Assembly (NCBI GenBank): GCA_023435725.1
Contig: JAEYRD010000045.1
Span: forward strand, 1 to 28,455
Source: Pseudomonadota bacterium
GTDB lineage: Bacteria > Pseudomonadota > Alphaproteobacteria > Rhizobiales > Xanthobacteraceae
Reading direction: 5' to 3'
Length of the DNA: 28,455 nt
In this document: in pieces, positions 16,517-25,474 of the stretch
Layout: the number at the start of each line of letters is the position of its first letter
Numbering within the stretch: the first letter of the stretch is position 1
The notes under the pieces: generated by a model
Told to the model about the DNA's origin: nothing
Database searches by the model: none
What the model saw: the letters and a program-made list of their open reading frames with translations, nothing else
Translations under genes and position numbers: made by a program

Positions 16517-16885
16517 CTATTTCGAGGCGTCCTTGGCCGCCGGCTGCGCGTCCTTCGTGTCGGCCTTCTTCTTCGCGTCCTCCGCCGTCTTCGCCTGCGC
16601 GGCCTGGAGATCGCCGAGCGTCTTCTGCAGGCCGGCAACCGTCGTCTTCAGCGCATCGATCTGCCGATTGGCGGCATCCAGCTTCTGCTGGTGATCGAGC
16701 GTGAGCTTGGTGATCGTCTTCTGCAGGAAGTCGACATTGCTCTGCAGACAGCTCGTGCGCCGCTCCATGGTCTTCTCGACGGTGCATATCTCGATGCCGG
16801 GCACATCCTGCGCATGGACCGGCGCGTGCGCCAGCATTGCAAGGAGCCACATCACGAAACAAGCGCCAACGCTCCGAAAAGCCAT
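16517..16885 (-). CDS. Small secreted coiled-coil protein of unknown function
   Basis: A 122-residue protein with a signal peptide (about 1-25, ending APVHA before QDVPG). The mature part has two cysteines (34 and 46), which could form a disulfide in the periplasm. A coiled coil runs from about 50 to 105 (FLQKTITKLTLDHQQKL and following heptads), and a Lys/Ala/Asp-rich tail ends it. The frame is open 23 codons further upstream, but ATG 16885 is chosen because it starts the signal peptide and has AGGGAA upstream. The gene converges on the enolase-superfamily gene with only 9 bases between stops. I do not recognise the family. Confidence 0.75.
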   Translation of the reverse strand: MAFRSVGACFVMWLLAMLAHAPVHAQDVPGIEICTVEKTMERRTSCLQSNVDFLQKTITKLTLDHQQKLDAANRQIDALKTTVAGLQKTLGDLQAAQAKTAEDAKKKADTKDAQPAAKDASK

Positions 16886-17072
16886 CCAGGTTCCCTCGCC
16901 AAAATCGATCACGGCAATGTGCGCTGATTGCGCGCAGCATCCCAAGGCTACCACACTGGTACCGCATTCTCGCGTTGAGCTTGCAGTTGTTCCCTCGGAC
17001 GGGGAGCGATGATCTGCACGCGGGGGGAAGTGGGCGCTCTTTCCGCGGCTTTGCTTAGGGGAGATTTTTGGA

Positions 17073-17297
17073 ATGGCAACGCGCGAAAGACGATTGGCGG
17101 AATTCGATGGCGCCGGAGAACCTCCACCCGGCCTGCCGCTCGAAGTGCTGTGCGAGGACCACAGCGGAACCTATCAGCTGCCGTTCGTCTGTCGTTATGT
17201 CGGGGGACGCTGGCAGAACCACGAAGCCGGAATCGCTGTGGAAGCCACCGTCATCGGCTGGCGCCTGCCGCGCATGAAGCACTCAGGCGTGGCCTGA
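17073..17297 (+). CDS. Small protein of unknown function (74 aa)
   Basis: A 74-residue soluble protein. It has an acidic, Pro-rich middle (EFDGAGEPPPGLPLEVLCEDHSG) and a basic C-terminal part (VCRYVGGRWQNHEAG, GWRLPRMKHS), with two cysteines and no membrane segment. ATG 17073 is preceded by GGGGAG about 13 bases upstream. Overlapping frames on both strands are shorter and less protein-like. It is divergent from the secreted coiled-coil protein gene. The strings LCEDHSGTYQLPFVCRYVGG look like a real folded core, but I do not know the family. Confidence 0.55.
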   Translation: MATRERRLAEFDGAGEPPPGLPLEVLCEDHSGTYQLPFVCRYVGGRWQNHEAGIAVEATVIGWRLPRMKHSGVA

Positions 17298-17325
17298 AGG
17301 CTCGCCCCTGTCTCAAAATGCAACG

Positions 17326-17361
17326 GGGCCGCGCTCCGTCTTAACCTTCGGAACGCGGCCC
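17326..17361 (+). terminator. Weak stem-loop after the 74-residue gene
   Basis: GGGCCGCG (17326-17333) pairs with CGCGGCCC (17354-17361) across a 20-base loop in which CTCCG and CGGAA can extend the stem imperfectly. It lies 28 bases after the stop at 17297. There is no T-run, so it is only a possible terminator. The rest of 17362-17589 shows nothing I can assign. Confidence 0.4.
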
Positions 17362-17589
17362 GAACGAATCACGTCCGAATCAGCGCGGAACCCTTGTACG
17401 CACATGTTCACGGCTAGATGTCGCGGCAAGGTCCCTCGCCCGCGCAATATCTGTGCAGCACCTGATTGAGTTTGGACCCGCGGCTGGCGACAAAAGTTAA
17501 CCGCGCCAATGACATCGCGGCAAGACACGCCACGCGACCGACGCGGACGGACCCCGCCCCCGAAACAGGCAGAGCCGTGCCGAGCCTGC

Positions 17590-18246
17590 CTAATATTCGA
17601 CCTCGAGCTCCTCGATCTCGGCCGGCTCCTCTCTCGCCGCCGCGATCCATTCCTGCATCTCGGGCATGGCCATGATGGCGTCGGCATAGGTCTTCAGAAC
17701 CGGCTCGAGCTTGACGTCATAGGTCACGAAGCGCGTCACCACGGGGGCATACATCGCGTCCGCCACGGTGCGCCTCTCGCCGAACAGGAACGGGCCGCCT
17801 GATTTCTCCAGGCAATCGCGCCAGATGAACCAGACGCGATCGATGTCGGCCTGCGCGCGCGACCAGATCTTGAAACCGGGAAAGTGTCCTTTCAGGTTGA
17901 CGGGCAGCGAAGCGCGCAGCGTGGTGAAGCCGGAATGGATCTCGCCGCAGATCGAGCGGCAATGGGCGCGCTGGATGCGGTCGGCCGGCAACAGGCCTGC
18001 GTCCGGCATCACCTCGTTGAGATATTCAGCGATCGCCAGCGTATCCCAGACGACAGCACCTTCGTGCCGCAGGCACGGCACCAAAATCGACGATGACAGC
18101 AGCAGGATTTCGGCGCGCGCGGACGCATCGTCCGGTGCAGTCACGATCTCCTCGAAATCGAGCCCGGAGAATTTCGTCAGCAGCCAGCCACGCAGCGACC
18201 AGGACGAATAGTTCTTGCTGCTGATGGTCAGTGTCGCCTTCGCCAT
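17590..18246 (-). CDS. Glutathione S-transferase family protein
   Basis: A 218-residue cytoplasmic GST. The thioredoxin-fold N-terminal domain (about 3-80) begins TLTISSKNYSSWSLRGWLL, with Ser residues available as the glutathione-activating residue. It includes the cis-Pro segment ILVPCLRH and the glutathione-carboxylate motif VWDTLAIAEYL. The helical C-terminal domain (about 90-210) contains the N-capping-box-like segment RRTVADAMYAPVVTRF. The substrate is unknown; GSTs conjugate or reduce electrophiles with glutathione. It is divergent from the PHB depolymerase gene, with 169 bases between starts. Confidence 0.9.
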   Translation of the reverse strand: MAKATLTISSKNYSSWSLRGWLLTKFSGLDFEEIVTAPDDASARAEILLLSSSILVPCLRHEGAVVWDTLAIAEYLNEVMPDAGLLPADRIQRAHCRSICGEIHSGFTTLRASLPVNLKGHFPGFKIWSRAQADIDRVWFIWRDCLEKSGGPFLFGERRTVADAMYAPVVTRFVTYDVKLEPVLKTYADAIMAMPEMQEWIAAAREEPAEIEELEVEY

Positions 18247-18415
18247 TGGACCCTTCCCTCACGCCTGATAGCGGGCACCGTGCCCCGCACGGGCGTGCCC
18301 GTTACCTGTGCTTCCAGCGAAATAAGCAGCAAGCGACGTGCCAATTCTGCGGGCGCTCGGGCTTCCGCTTGGCGTCGATATTGCATAGCGACGAGGGACA
18401 GGTGGGCATTTCAGT

Positions 18416-19639
18416 ATGATGTCGATGTATTATCAGGCCTTTCAAAACCATATGGACCTGACGGCACCGTGGCGGGCGGGGGCATCGTCCGCGCTCAAAT
18501 TCCTCCACCTGGTACCGCAGGGCATGTCCGATCAGGTCGTCGGCCGCCTCTCGGCCGCGCTGGAGCTGATCTCCCGCTCCACCCTCACCTATGATCGCCC
18601 GGCCTATGGCATCGACAGCTTGATGATGGGCAACCGCGAGGTCGCCGTCACCGAGGAGATCGCCTACGCGACGCCGTTCGGCTCGCTGCTGCACTTCAAG
18701 AAGGATGGCGTCGCGGAACAGCCGCGCATGCTGCTGGTGGCGCCGATGTCCGGCCATTTCGCGACGCTGCTGCGCGGCACCGTGAAGACGCTGCTCCAGG
18801 ACCACGACGTCTACATCACCGACTGGCACAATCCGCGCGACATTCCCCGCAGCGAGGGCCGCTTCGGGCTCGACGACTACACCGAGCACCTCATCGACTT
18901 CCTCGGACAGCTCGGTCCCCGCCCGCACATGGTCGCGATCTGCCAGCCGTCGGTGTCTGCGCTCGCGGCCGCCGCGATCATGTGCGAGGACAACCATCCC
19001 TCACGACCTGCGACGCTGACGCTGATGGCCGGCCCGATCGACACGCGCATCCAGCCGACCAAGGTCAACGATTTCGCCAAGAGCAAGCCGATCGGGTGGT
19101 TCGAGCGGAATTTGATCAACTACGTGCCGATGCAATGTCGCGGCGCTTTGCGGAAAGTCTATCCCGGCTTCGTGCAGCTCACCGCCTTCGTGTCGATGAA
19201 CCTCGAACGCCACATCAAGCAGCATCTCGATCTCGCCAACCACATCGCCAAGGGCGAGAGGGAGAAGGCCGCGACGATCAAGACTTTCTACGACGAATAC
19301 TTTGCCGTGATGGACCTGCCGGCCGAATTCTACATCGAGACCGTGCGCGACGTGTTCCAGGAGCACCTGTTGCCGCAAGGCAAGCTGATGCATCGGGGGC
19401 GGCCGGTAAACACTGCGGCCGTGGGCCGCATGGGGCTAATGACGGTCGAAGGCGAGAAGGATGATATCTGCTCGATCGGCCAGACTCTTGCCGCGCAAGA
19501 CCTCTGCACCGGCGTGCGGGCCTATCGCCGCGTCCATCACATGCAGGCCGGCGTCGGCCATTACGGCGTATTCTCGGGCAAGCGCTGGAACAACGAGATC
19601 TATCCGCTGCTGCGGGATTTCGTGCACGTCAATTCCTGA
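18416..19639 (+). CDS. phaZ: Intracellular polyhydroxyalkanoate (PHB) depolymerase
   Basis: A 407-residue cytoplasmic alpha/beta hydrolase. It matches the intracellular PhaZ family: MYYQAFQNHMDLTAPWRAGA at the start, then ITDWHNPRDIP, the nucleophile box ICQPSVSAL and the C-terminal QAGVGHYGVFSGKRW with the catalytic His. The nucleophile is Cys176 in place of the Ser of ordinary lipase boxes, which is known for this family (Cys183 in Ralstonia PhaZ1). An Asp in VEGEKDDI completes a Cys-Asp-His triad. The enzyme mobilises stored PHB granules. There are three close ATGs (18416, 18419, 18425); the first is given. It converges on the anti-sigma gene with 9 bases between stops. Confidence 0.93.
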   Translation: MMSMYYQAFQNHMDLTAPWRAGASSALKFLHLVPQGMSDQVVGRLSAALELISRSTLTYDRPAYGIDSLMMGNREVAVTEEIAYATPFGSLLHFKKDGVAEQPRMLLVAPMSGHFATLLRGTVKTLLQDHDVYITDWHNPRDIPRSEGRFGLDDYTEHLIDFLGQLGPRPHMVAICQPSVSALAAAAIMCEDNHPSRPATLTLMAGPIDTRIQPTKVNDFAKSKPIGWFERNLINYVPMQCRGALRKVYPGFVQLTAFVSMNLERHIKQHLDLANHIAKGEREKAATIKTFYDEYFAVMDLPAEFYIETVRDVFQEHLLPQGKLMHRGRPVNTAAVGRMGLMTVEGEKDDICSIGQTLAAQDLCTGVRAYRRVHHMQAGVGHYGVFSGKRWNNEIYPLLRDFVHVNS

Positions 19640-19648
19640 GGCGTAGCT

Positions 19649-20422
19649 TCAGATCGGACGGGACTGCCTCCGAACCTCGTTCGCGATGGGCCTCAACGAT
19701 TCAGGAGCGGCACCGCCCATCAGACTGTACCCCAGCCCGTCGTCAGCCCACGCGAAGCCCCCGACGTCGCCCTGCGATTGAGATGTCATCGGCGCGTTCT
19801 GGTCCGCACTGCTCATCGCCCGGATCAGCACGACGATCCGGCTGCCGTGGTCGTTGTCATACATGAACATGCCGGCCGGGCCGTGCGAGCTGGCGACAAT
19901 GCGCCCTCCCATCAGCCGATAGCCTGACACGGTCAGATCCGGCGCCTTCACCGGCCGATGCAGCCGGTCGGAGACCCACTGCGCGAGCTCGGTGCTGTCG
20001 GAAGCGCGAACCTCGACGGGCCGGATGCGATCCGGTGCGTAAACGCTATAGGAGGCCGCTGCCTCCTGACCGAGCGCAGCCAGTCCGCTCGGCGATGCCT
20101 GCAACGCGCCACGCATGGACCATCCGCCAATGCCGCCGATGCTCAACAAGACCAGAGCTGCCGCGGCCCAGCGGACAACGGAGGGCCGTCGAGCCCGCTG
20201 CTCGATGATGCGCGACAAATTGAGTTCCGCCGGCAACGGCTCCTCGGCGACAGGCGCGAGCGCCGCGCGCAACAATTCGCGCTGATCGGTGAAGGTGGCC
20301 ACGCGCCTGGCAACATCCGGATGATCATTCAGATAAGCGGCGACCTCGGCCTGCCGCTCCGGTTCGAGAACCCGGTCCACATAGCCATGGAGATCATCTT
20401 CCGCGATCGGACGCTGGCTCAT
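19649..20422 (-). CDS. Membrane anti-sigma factor
   Basis: A 257-residue protein with a cytoplasmic anti-sigma domain (about 1-75; DDLHGYVDRVLEPERQAEVAAYL is typical). One membrane segment spans about 82-101 (VVRWAAAALVLLSIGGIGG), and a periplasmic domain of about 150 residues follows. The zinc-binding HxxxCxxC motif is absent, so it is a non-zinc type. The periplasmic part (SGYRLMGGRIV, GPAGMFMYDNDHGSRIVVLI, GFAWADDGLGYSLMG) is conserved-looking and probably senses the signal. It starts inside the sigma gene stop (ATGA overlap at 20419-20422), so the pair is translationally coupled and this protein should hold the upstream-encoded ECF sigma factor inactive. Confidence 0.88.
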   Translation of the reverse strand: MSQRPIAEDDLHGYVDRVLEPERQAEVAAYLNDHPDVARRVATFTDQRELLRAALAPVAEEPLPAELNLSRIIEQRARRPSVVRWAAAALVLLSIGGIGGWSMRGALQASPSGLAALGQEAAASYSVYAPDRIRPVEVRASDSTELAQWVSDRLHRPVKAPDLTVSGYRLMGGRIVASSHGPAGMFMYDNDHGSRIVVLIRAMSSADQNAPMTSQSQGDVGGFAWADDGLGYSLMGGAAPESLRPIANEVRRQSRPI

Positions 20423-20949
20423 TCTCTTGCGCTCCCGATTGACACGATATTACCTGCCCCGCCGATCGAAGGACCCTCGAGCTCCTGCTGCAGCCTTTCG
20501 CGCGCGCGGGACAGCCGCGACATCACCGTACCCACGGGAATGTCGAGCACTTTGGCGACATCCGCATAGGACAGGTCCTCGACGCCAACGAGCAGCAGCA
20601 CCGCCTGCTGATCCTTGGGAAGTTTCGCGAGCTTGTTCAGGACATCTCGATACATCAGTCTTCGGTCCTGTACGGCGGCCTCGCTGAAATCATTCTCATT
20701 GCTCTCATCGATCGGAACGTGGTGACCGCGCGCCGCCGATTGGCGAAACTGATTGATGGCGAGGTTGTGCAGTATCGTGAACAGCCACGCGCGAACGCTG
20801 CCATCACGCCGCTGGTACCAGCGGCTGACCGCGCGTTCCAGGCAATCCTGGACCAGATCGTCGGCGGCCGCACGATCGCGAACGAGCGAGCGCGCGTAGC
20901 GGCGGAGCGCCGGGATCAGCGGCTCGACCTGAACCAGCATGTCCTGCAT
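20419..20949 (-). CDS. ECF-type RNA polymerase sigma factor
   Basis: A 176-residue group 4 sigma factor. Region 2 holds DDLVQDCLERAVSRW and GSVRAWLFTILHNLAINQFRQ; region 4 holds LPKDQQAVLLLVGVEDLSYADVAKVL and the helix-turn-helix end VGTVMSRLSRARERL. No extra C-terminal domain is present. I chose ATG 20949 rather than 21045: the longer frame would overlap the end of the upstream beta-propeller gene by 56 bases, its extra residues are low-complexity, and GGAG lies a few bases before 20949. It overlaps the anti-sigma gene by 4 bases. It is third in the unit that starts at 22981. Candidate target promoters are at 23012-23036 and 23392-23416. Confidence 0.92.
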   Translation of the reverse strand: MQDMLVQVEPLIPALRRYARSLVRDRAAADDLVQDCLERAVSRWYQRRDGSVRAWLFTILHNLAINQFRQSAARGHHVPIDESNENDFSEAAVQDRRLMYRDVLNKLAKLPKDQQAVLLLVGVEDLSYADVAKVLDIPVGTVMSRLSRARERLQQELEGPSIGGAGNIVSIGSARE

Positions 20950-20989
20950 CGCGCGCTCCGCCTGCTCCCCGCTGTCGTTCGAATGAACG

Positions 20990-22444
20990 TCATCGGGTCT
21001 CGATCTGGACCGGCTCGCCTGGCTTCGCCGCTTCGCCCGGCGCAATCACCAGGTATCGTTTGTCCGGCCTGGATGTCTGGTCGACAATCTGCCGGATCGG
21101 ACCTGCGGCGTTGACGATAGCAGATCCGGCCGGATTGGTCATGAAGGCAGCCAGCGGCTGCAACGGGCCGCTGCCATCCTCGTGCTTGGCGAGCGCCAGC
21201 ACATATTTCTGCTTGGGCTCAAGCCCCGTGACCGAGGCCTGCAGGATCTGGATCAGGCCTTGATCGAACAGCGACACGCTGGTCGGCGCCTTGCCGCCCG
21301 TTGCTCCCTTCTTCGGCGCCAGCGCAAGGTGCGCGACCTGCCCGGCGAGGCCGAGGGTCTGCAAGTTCTGGCGGTCATCGGGATCGGGCGCGGCATTCGG
21401 CACATAGGCGATCGCCTGCGGCGCCTGCCCGATCGGCACATTGGCGATCACCTTGTTGGTCGCGGTATCGATCGCGACCAGCGCATCGGCGTTCTCCAGT
21501 CCAACATAGACGCGCGTGCCATCGCCCGAAGGCCAAACGCCGTGCGGAAGATTGCCGACCGGGATGGTTGCGACCTGCGAAAAGTCATCCGTGCGGAGCA
21601 CCTTGACCTCGTTCAGACCGCCCACAGTGATATACGCGAAGGTTCCCTTGGCCGTATGGGCGAAGTTCACGTGATTGGTGATCGGCCCGGTGTCGATCGT
21701 CTTGATCGGATTGAACGGAGGCCTGGCATTGAACACCTGGGTCTTGCCGATGTCCTTGAGCGTGAACCACACCTGGTCGGCCTCCGGCGTCACCGCAATG
21801 TTCGGACAGAACGGGCTTTCCTGCTTCACCCTGGCGACGATCTCGTGATCGGCCACCGAGACGACGTCGGTCTCCGGATTGAAGGACGAGCAGATATAGC
21901 CGTACTTGCCATCCGGCGAGAACATCTGCATGCCCGGGCCATTCGGCGTCGTGATGCGGGTCTTCTCCTCGAAGCTTCCGGGATCGAGCACGGAGATGTA
22001 ATTCTCGCCGCGCACGGTGACCCACACCTCCTTGCCGTCGGGAGTGAAGAACGCCTCATGTGGCGAGCGGCCGACATAGGTCACGTGCTTGACCGCATTG
22101 GTCGCCGTGTCGATGAAGGTCACCGAGTTCGAGCCGATCGAGACCACGGCGAGCGTGCGGTGATCAGGCGAATAGCCCATGCCATGGACGAGCACCTGGC
22201 CCTTGTAGAGCGGGCTGAAATTGCCGGGCTGCGGATCACCGAGCCGGATCACGCCGAGCAGCCTGTTATCGACGGGATCGGTCACCGAGACCGTGTTCGA
22301 GAACTGCTCGGCCGCGTAGACGCGGTCATGATGGCTGATCGGGATATCGGGCGATGCAAGCGCGCCAGGCGCCTGGCCTGCCCACGCAGCGCCACTGGTC
22401 GCCAGCATCGTGGCCGCCAGGAAAAGTGTCTTGCAGGTCTTCAT
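20990..22444 (-). CDS. Exported YVTN-type beta-propeller protein (YncE-like)
   Basis: A 484-residue secreted protein. The signal peptide (about 1-22, MKTCKTLFLAATMLATSGAA) is followed by a seven-bladed YVTN beta-propeller with blades such as AVVSIGSNSVTFIDTATNAV, GKEVWVTVRGENYISVLDPG and VYVGLENADALVAIDTATNKV. After about residue 370 comes a separate C-terminal domain of about 100 residues (LIQILQASVTGLEPKQKYVLALA, PLAAFMTNPAGSAIV). This part resembles the beta-sandwich tail found in RskA-type anti-sigma factors, but the likeness is by eye only. The protein is second in the unit, 9 bases after the DUF305 gene and 40 bases before the sigma gene. Its ligand is unknown. Confidence 0.87.
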   Translation of the reverse strand: MKTCKTLFLAATMLATSGAAWAGQAPGALASPDIPISHHDRVYAAEQFSNTVSVTDPVDNRLLGVIRLGDPQPGNFSPLYKGQVLVHGMGYSPDHRTLAVVSIGSNSVTFIDTATNAVKHVTYVGRSPHEAFFTPDGKEVWVTVRGENYISVLDPGSFEEKTRITTPNGPGMQMFSPDGKYGYICSSFNPETDVVSVADHEIVARVKQESPFCPNIAVTPEADQVWFTLKDIGKTQVFNARPPFNPIKTIDTGPITNHVNFAHTAKGTFAYITVGGLNEVKVLRTDDFSQVATIPVGNLPHGVWPSGDGTRVYVGLENADALVAIDTATNKVIANVPIGQAPQAIAYVPNAAPDPDDRQNLQTLGLAGQVAHLALAPKKGATGGKAPTSVSLFDQGLIQILQASVTGLEPKQKYVLALAKHEDGSGPLQPLAAFMTNPAGSAIVNAAGPIRQIVDQTSRPDKRYLVIAPGEAAKPGEPVQIETR

Positions 22445-22453
22445 GTTTGGCTC

Positions 22454-22981
22454 CTAGTGCTTCGTTCCGGCGGACATGTTCATCTGCATGTCCGAATGGT
22501 GATCGTGCGCCGGCGGGACGAACTGCGGCTGGGTCGGCGCGGGGGCGGTATCGGTCGCGGGCTCGCCGATTGCGAGCTTCATGGCTGCGATCTCCTGCAT
22601 CTGGTCGACGATGATCTCTTGCGCGATCCGCCGAAGTTGCTCGTTCTTGCCGTAGCGCAGTTCAATCACGGCCATGTCGATGGCGCCCTGGTGATGCGGG
22701 TTCATCATGGCGACGAAATCGCGATCGATGTCGCCGGTCGGCTTCGCCGCCATGTCGTTCATCATTTTGGTCATGGCCGCATCGTTCTCTCTGAGGAACG
22801 CGCTCTCATCGGCGTTGAGCGCTGCCCGCTTGCTCCCCGGATGGCTTTCGTGAGCGAGGAGCAGCGATGGAACCGCAAAGGCGAAGAGCAGCCGCGCACC
22901 GAATGCGGCGGTGGCGAGCCCCGGTTGCCGAACCTTGCCAGTGAGGGCCGTCATGGCGCGGCGAAACCTTGACCTGTGCAT
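22454..22981 (-). CDS. DUF305 protein with His/Met-rich tail
   Basis: A 175-residue exported protein. A hydrophobic segment (about 24-43) follows a basic N-terminus, acting as a signal or anchor. The DUF305 domain (about 55-138) is a four-helix ferritin-like fold and has the signature AMMNPHHQGAIDMAVIELRYG with His96-His97, which binds metal in characterised relatives such as the copper protein CopM. The C-terminal tail, HDHHSDMQMNM, is rich in His and Met, which suits copper or silver binding in the periplasm. ATG 22981 has GGAG seven bases upstream. It is the first gene of the four-gene sigma unit; a candidate ECF promoter is 30 bases upstream of the start. Confidence 0.88.
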   Translation of the reverse strand: MHRSRFRRAMTALTGKVRQPGLATAAFGARLLFAFAVPSLLLAHESHPGSKRAALNADESAFLRENDAAMTKMMNDMAAKPTGDIDRDFVAMMNPHHQGAIDMAVIELRYGKNEQLRRIAQEIIVDQMQEIAAMKLAIGEPATDTAPAPTQPQFVPPAHDHHSDMQMNMSAGTKH

Positions 22982-23011
22982 CTTGAACTCCGGGGTGTGT
23001 ATCGAGGGTGT

Positions 23012-23036
23012 GACGTCCCGTAACGCCGGCTATTCC
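23012..23036 (-). promoter_or_regulatory. Candidate ECF promoter upstream of the DUF305 operon
   Basis: On the minus strand the sequence reads GGAATA, 15 bases, CGTC. The last base of CGTC lies about 30 bases before the DUF305 start at 22981. The form (GGAA-type -35 and CGTC -10 with this spacing) fits ECF sigma promoters. An identical arrangement stands upstream of the next gene (23392-23416). That both feed genes linked to one ECF sigma supports autoregulation. Confidence 0.55.
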
Positions 23037-23075
23037 GTTACACCGTTTCAGGACTTTCGCCGGCTCCGATCGTGG

Positions 23076-23312
23076 TCATCCCAAAATCAGGGATGAGAAC
23101 GGATCATCGACCTGGTGTTGAGATTGCAGCCCGGACGCGCGCGGCACAAAAATCGGATCGATCCTGTGAAGCTGCCCGAGCGATTGCTCCGCGGCCTTGG
23201 CGTGGGCATGCCTTGGGGTGGCCGCGAGGGCAGCGGGAGCACCGAGCACACTGGCGCCAAGTGCCAACGTCGTGAAGACGAGAACAGCACGTCCTGATTT
23301 TCGAATGGTCAT
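23076..23312 (-). CDS. Small secreted protein of unknown function (78 aa)
   Basis: A 78-residue protein with a clear signal peptide (about 1-30, IRKSGRAVLVFTTLALGASV and on to PAALA). The mature part is about 48 residues, starting ATPRHAHAKAAEQSLGQ, with several His and no cysteine, ending DDPFSSLILG. The frame is open for 16 more codons, but ATG 23312 starts the signal peptide and has GGAG about seven bases before it. It lies 94 bases upstream of the DUF305 gene on the same strand and has its own copy of the candidate ECF promoter, so it is probably part of the same regulon. The family is not recognised. Confidence 0.7.
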   Translation of the reverse strand: MTIRKSGRAVLVFTTLALGASVLGAPAALAATPRHAHAKAAEQSLGQLHRIDPIFVPRASGLQSQHQVDDPFSSLILG

Positions 23313-23391
23313 TTCGATTCTCCGTTGTTGGATCGTGTGGCGAACGACGAGGTCGGCCATTGCAACGCCGAAACGCGTTGCTTGAGGAAGG

Positions 23392-23416
23392 GACGTGCTG
23401 GGAGGCGTCCTATTCC
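23392..23416 (-). promoter_or_regulatory. Candidate ECF promoter upstream of the 78-residue secreted protein gene
   Basis: On the minus strand GGAATA is followed by 15 bases and CGTC, the same elements and the same spacing as at 23012-23036. The CGTC lies about 80 bases before the start at 23312. The 15-base spacers share almost nothing apart from their last bases, as expected for a true -35/-10 pair rather than a duplicated segment. Confidence 0.5.
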
Positions 23417-23478
23417 ATCGGTGCGCCCAAGAAATTCCGGGCCGACGGGCGCGGGCTCAAAAAATGCAGGCGTTACAA

Positions 23479-23522
23479 ATGCTAACGACCGTCGGGAAGT
23501 CCGATCACATAAACGTTAGCAT
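23479..23522. promoter_or_regulatory. Inverted repeat ATGCTAACG...CGTTAGCAT (possible operator)
   Basis: A perfect 9-bp inverted repeat, ATGCTAACG (23479-23487) and CGTTAGCAT (23514-23522), with a 26-base spacer, next to an extra CGTTAC at 23471. It lies in the 284-base space between the fused ABC ATPase gene stop and the 78-residue secreted protein gene. A related pair, GTAACG (23020-23025) and CGTTAC (23036-23041), lies at the DUF305 promoter. It may be a regulator site or the base of a stem; nothing else recognisable is in this spacer. Confidence 0.35.
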
Positions 23523-23596
23523 CGCCGGCGCGCGCACCCGCTGTTGGAGGAGATGGCGAACGTGACGTCTTGAGGTGCGCTACGCGCGTTCGCGCG

Positions 23597-25465
<1,869 letters not shown>

Positions 25466-25474
25466 GCGAGTGTC

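Noticed and set aside
21182..22972. 596-residue plus-strand frame opposite the beta-propeller and DUF305 genes
   Set aside because: It is antisense to two well-supported exported-protein genes, and its His/Arg/Asp-rich sequence lacks any domain.
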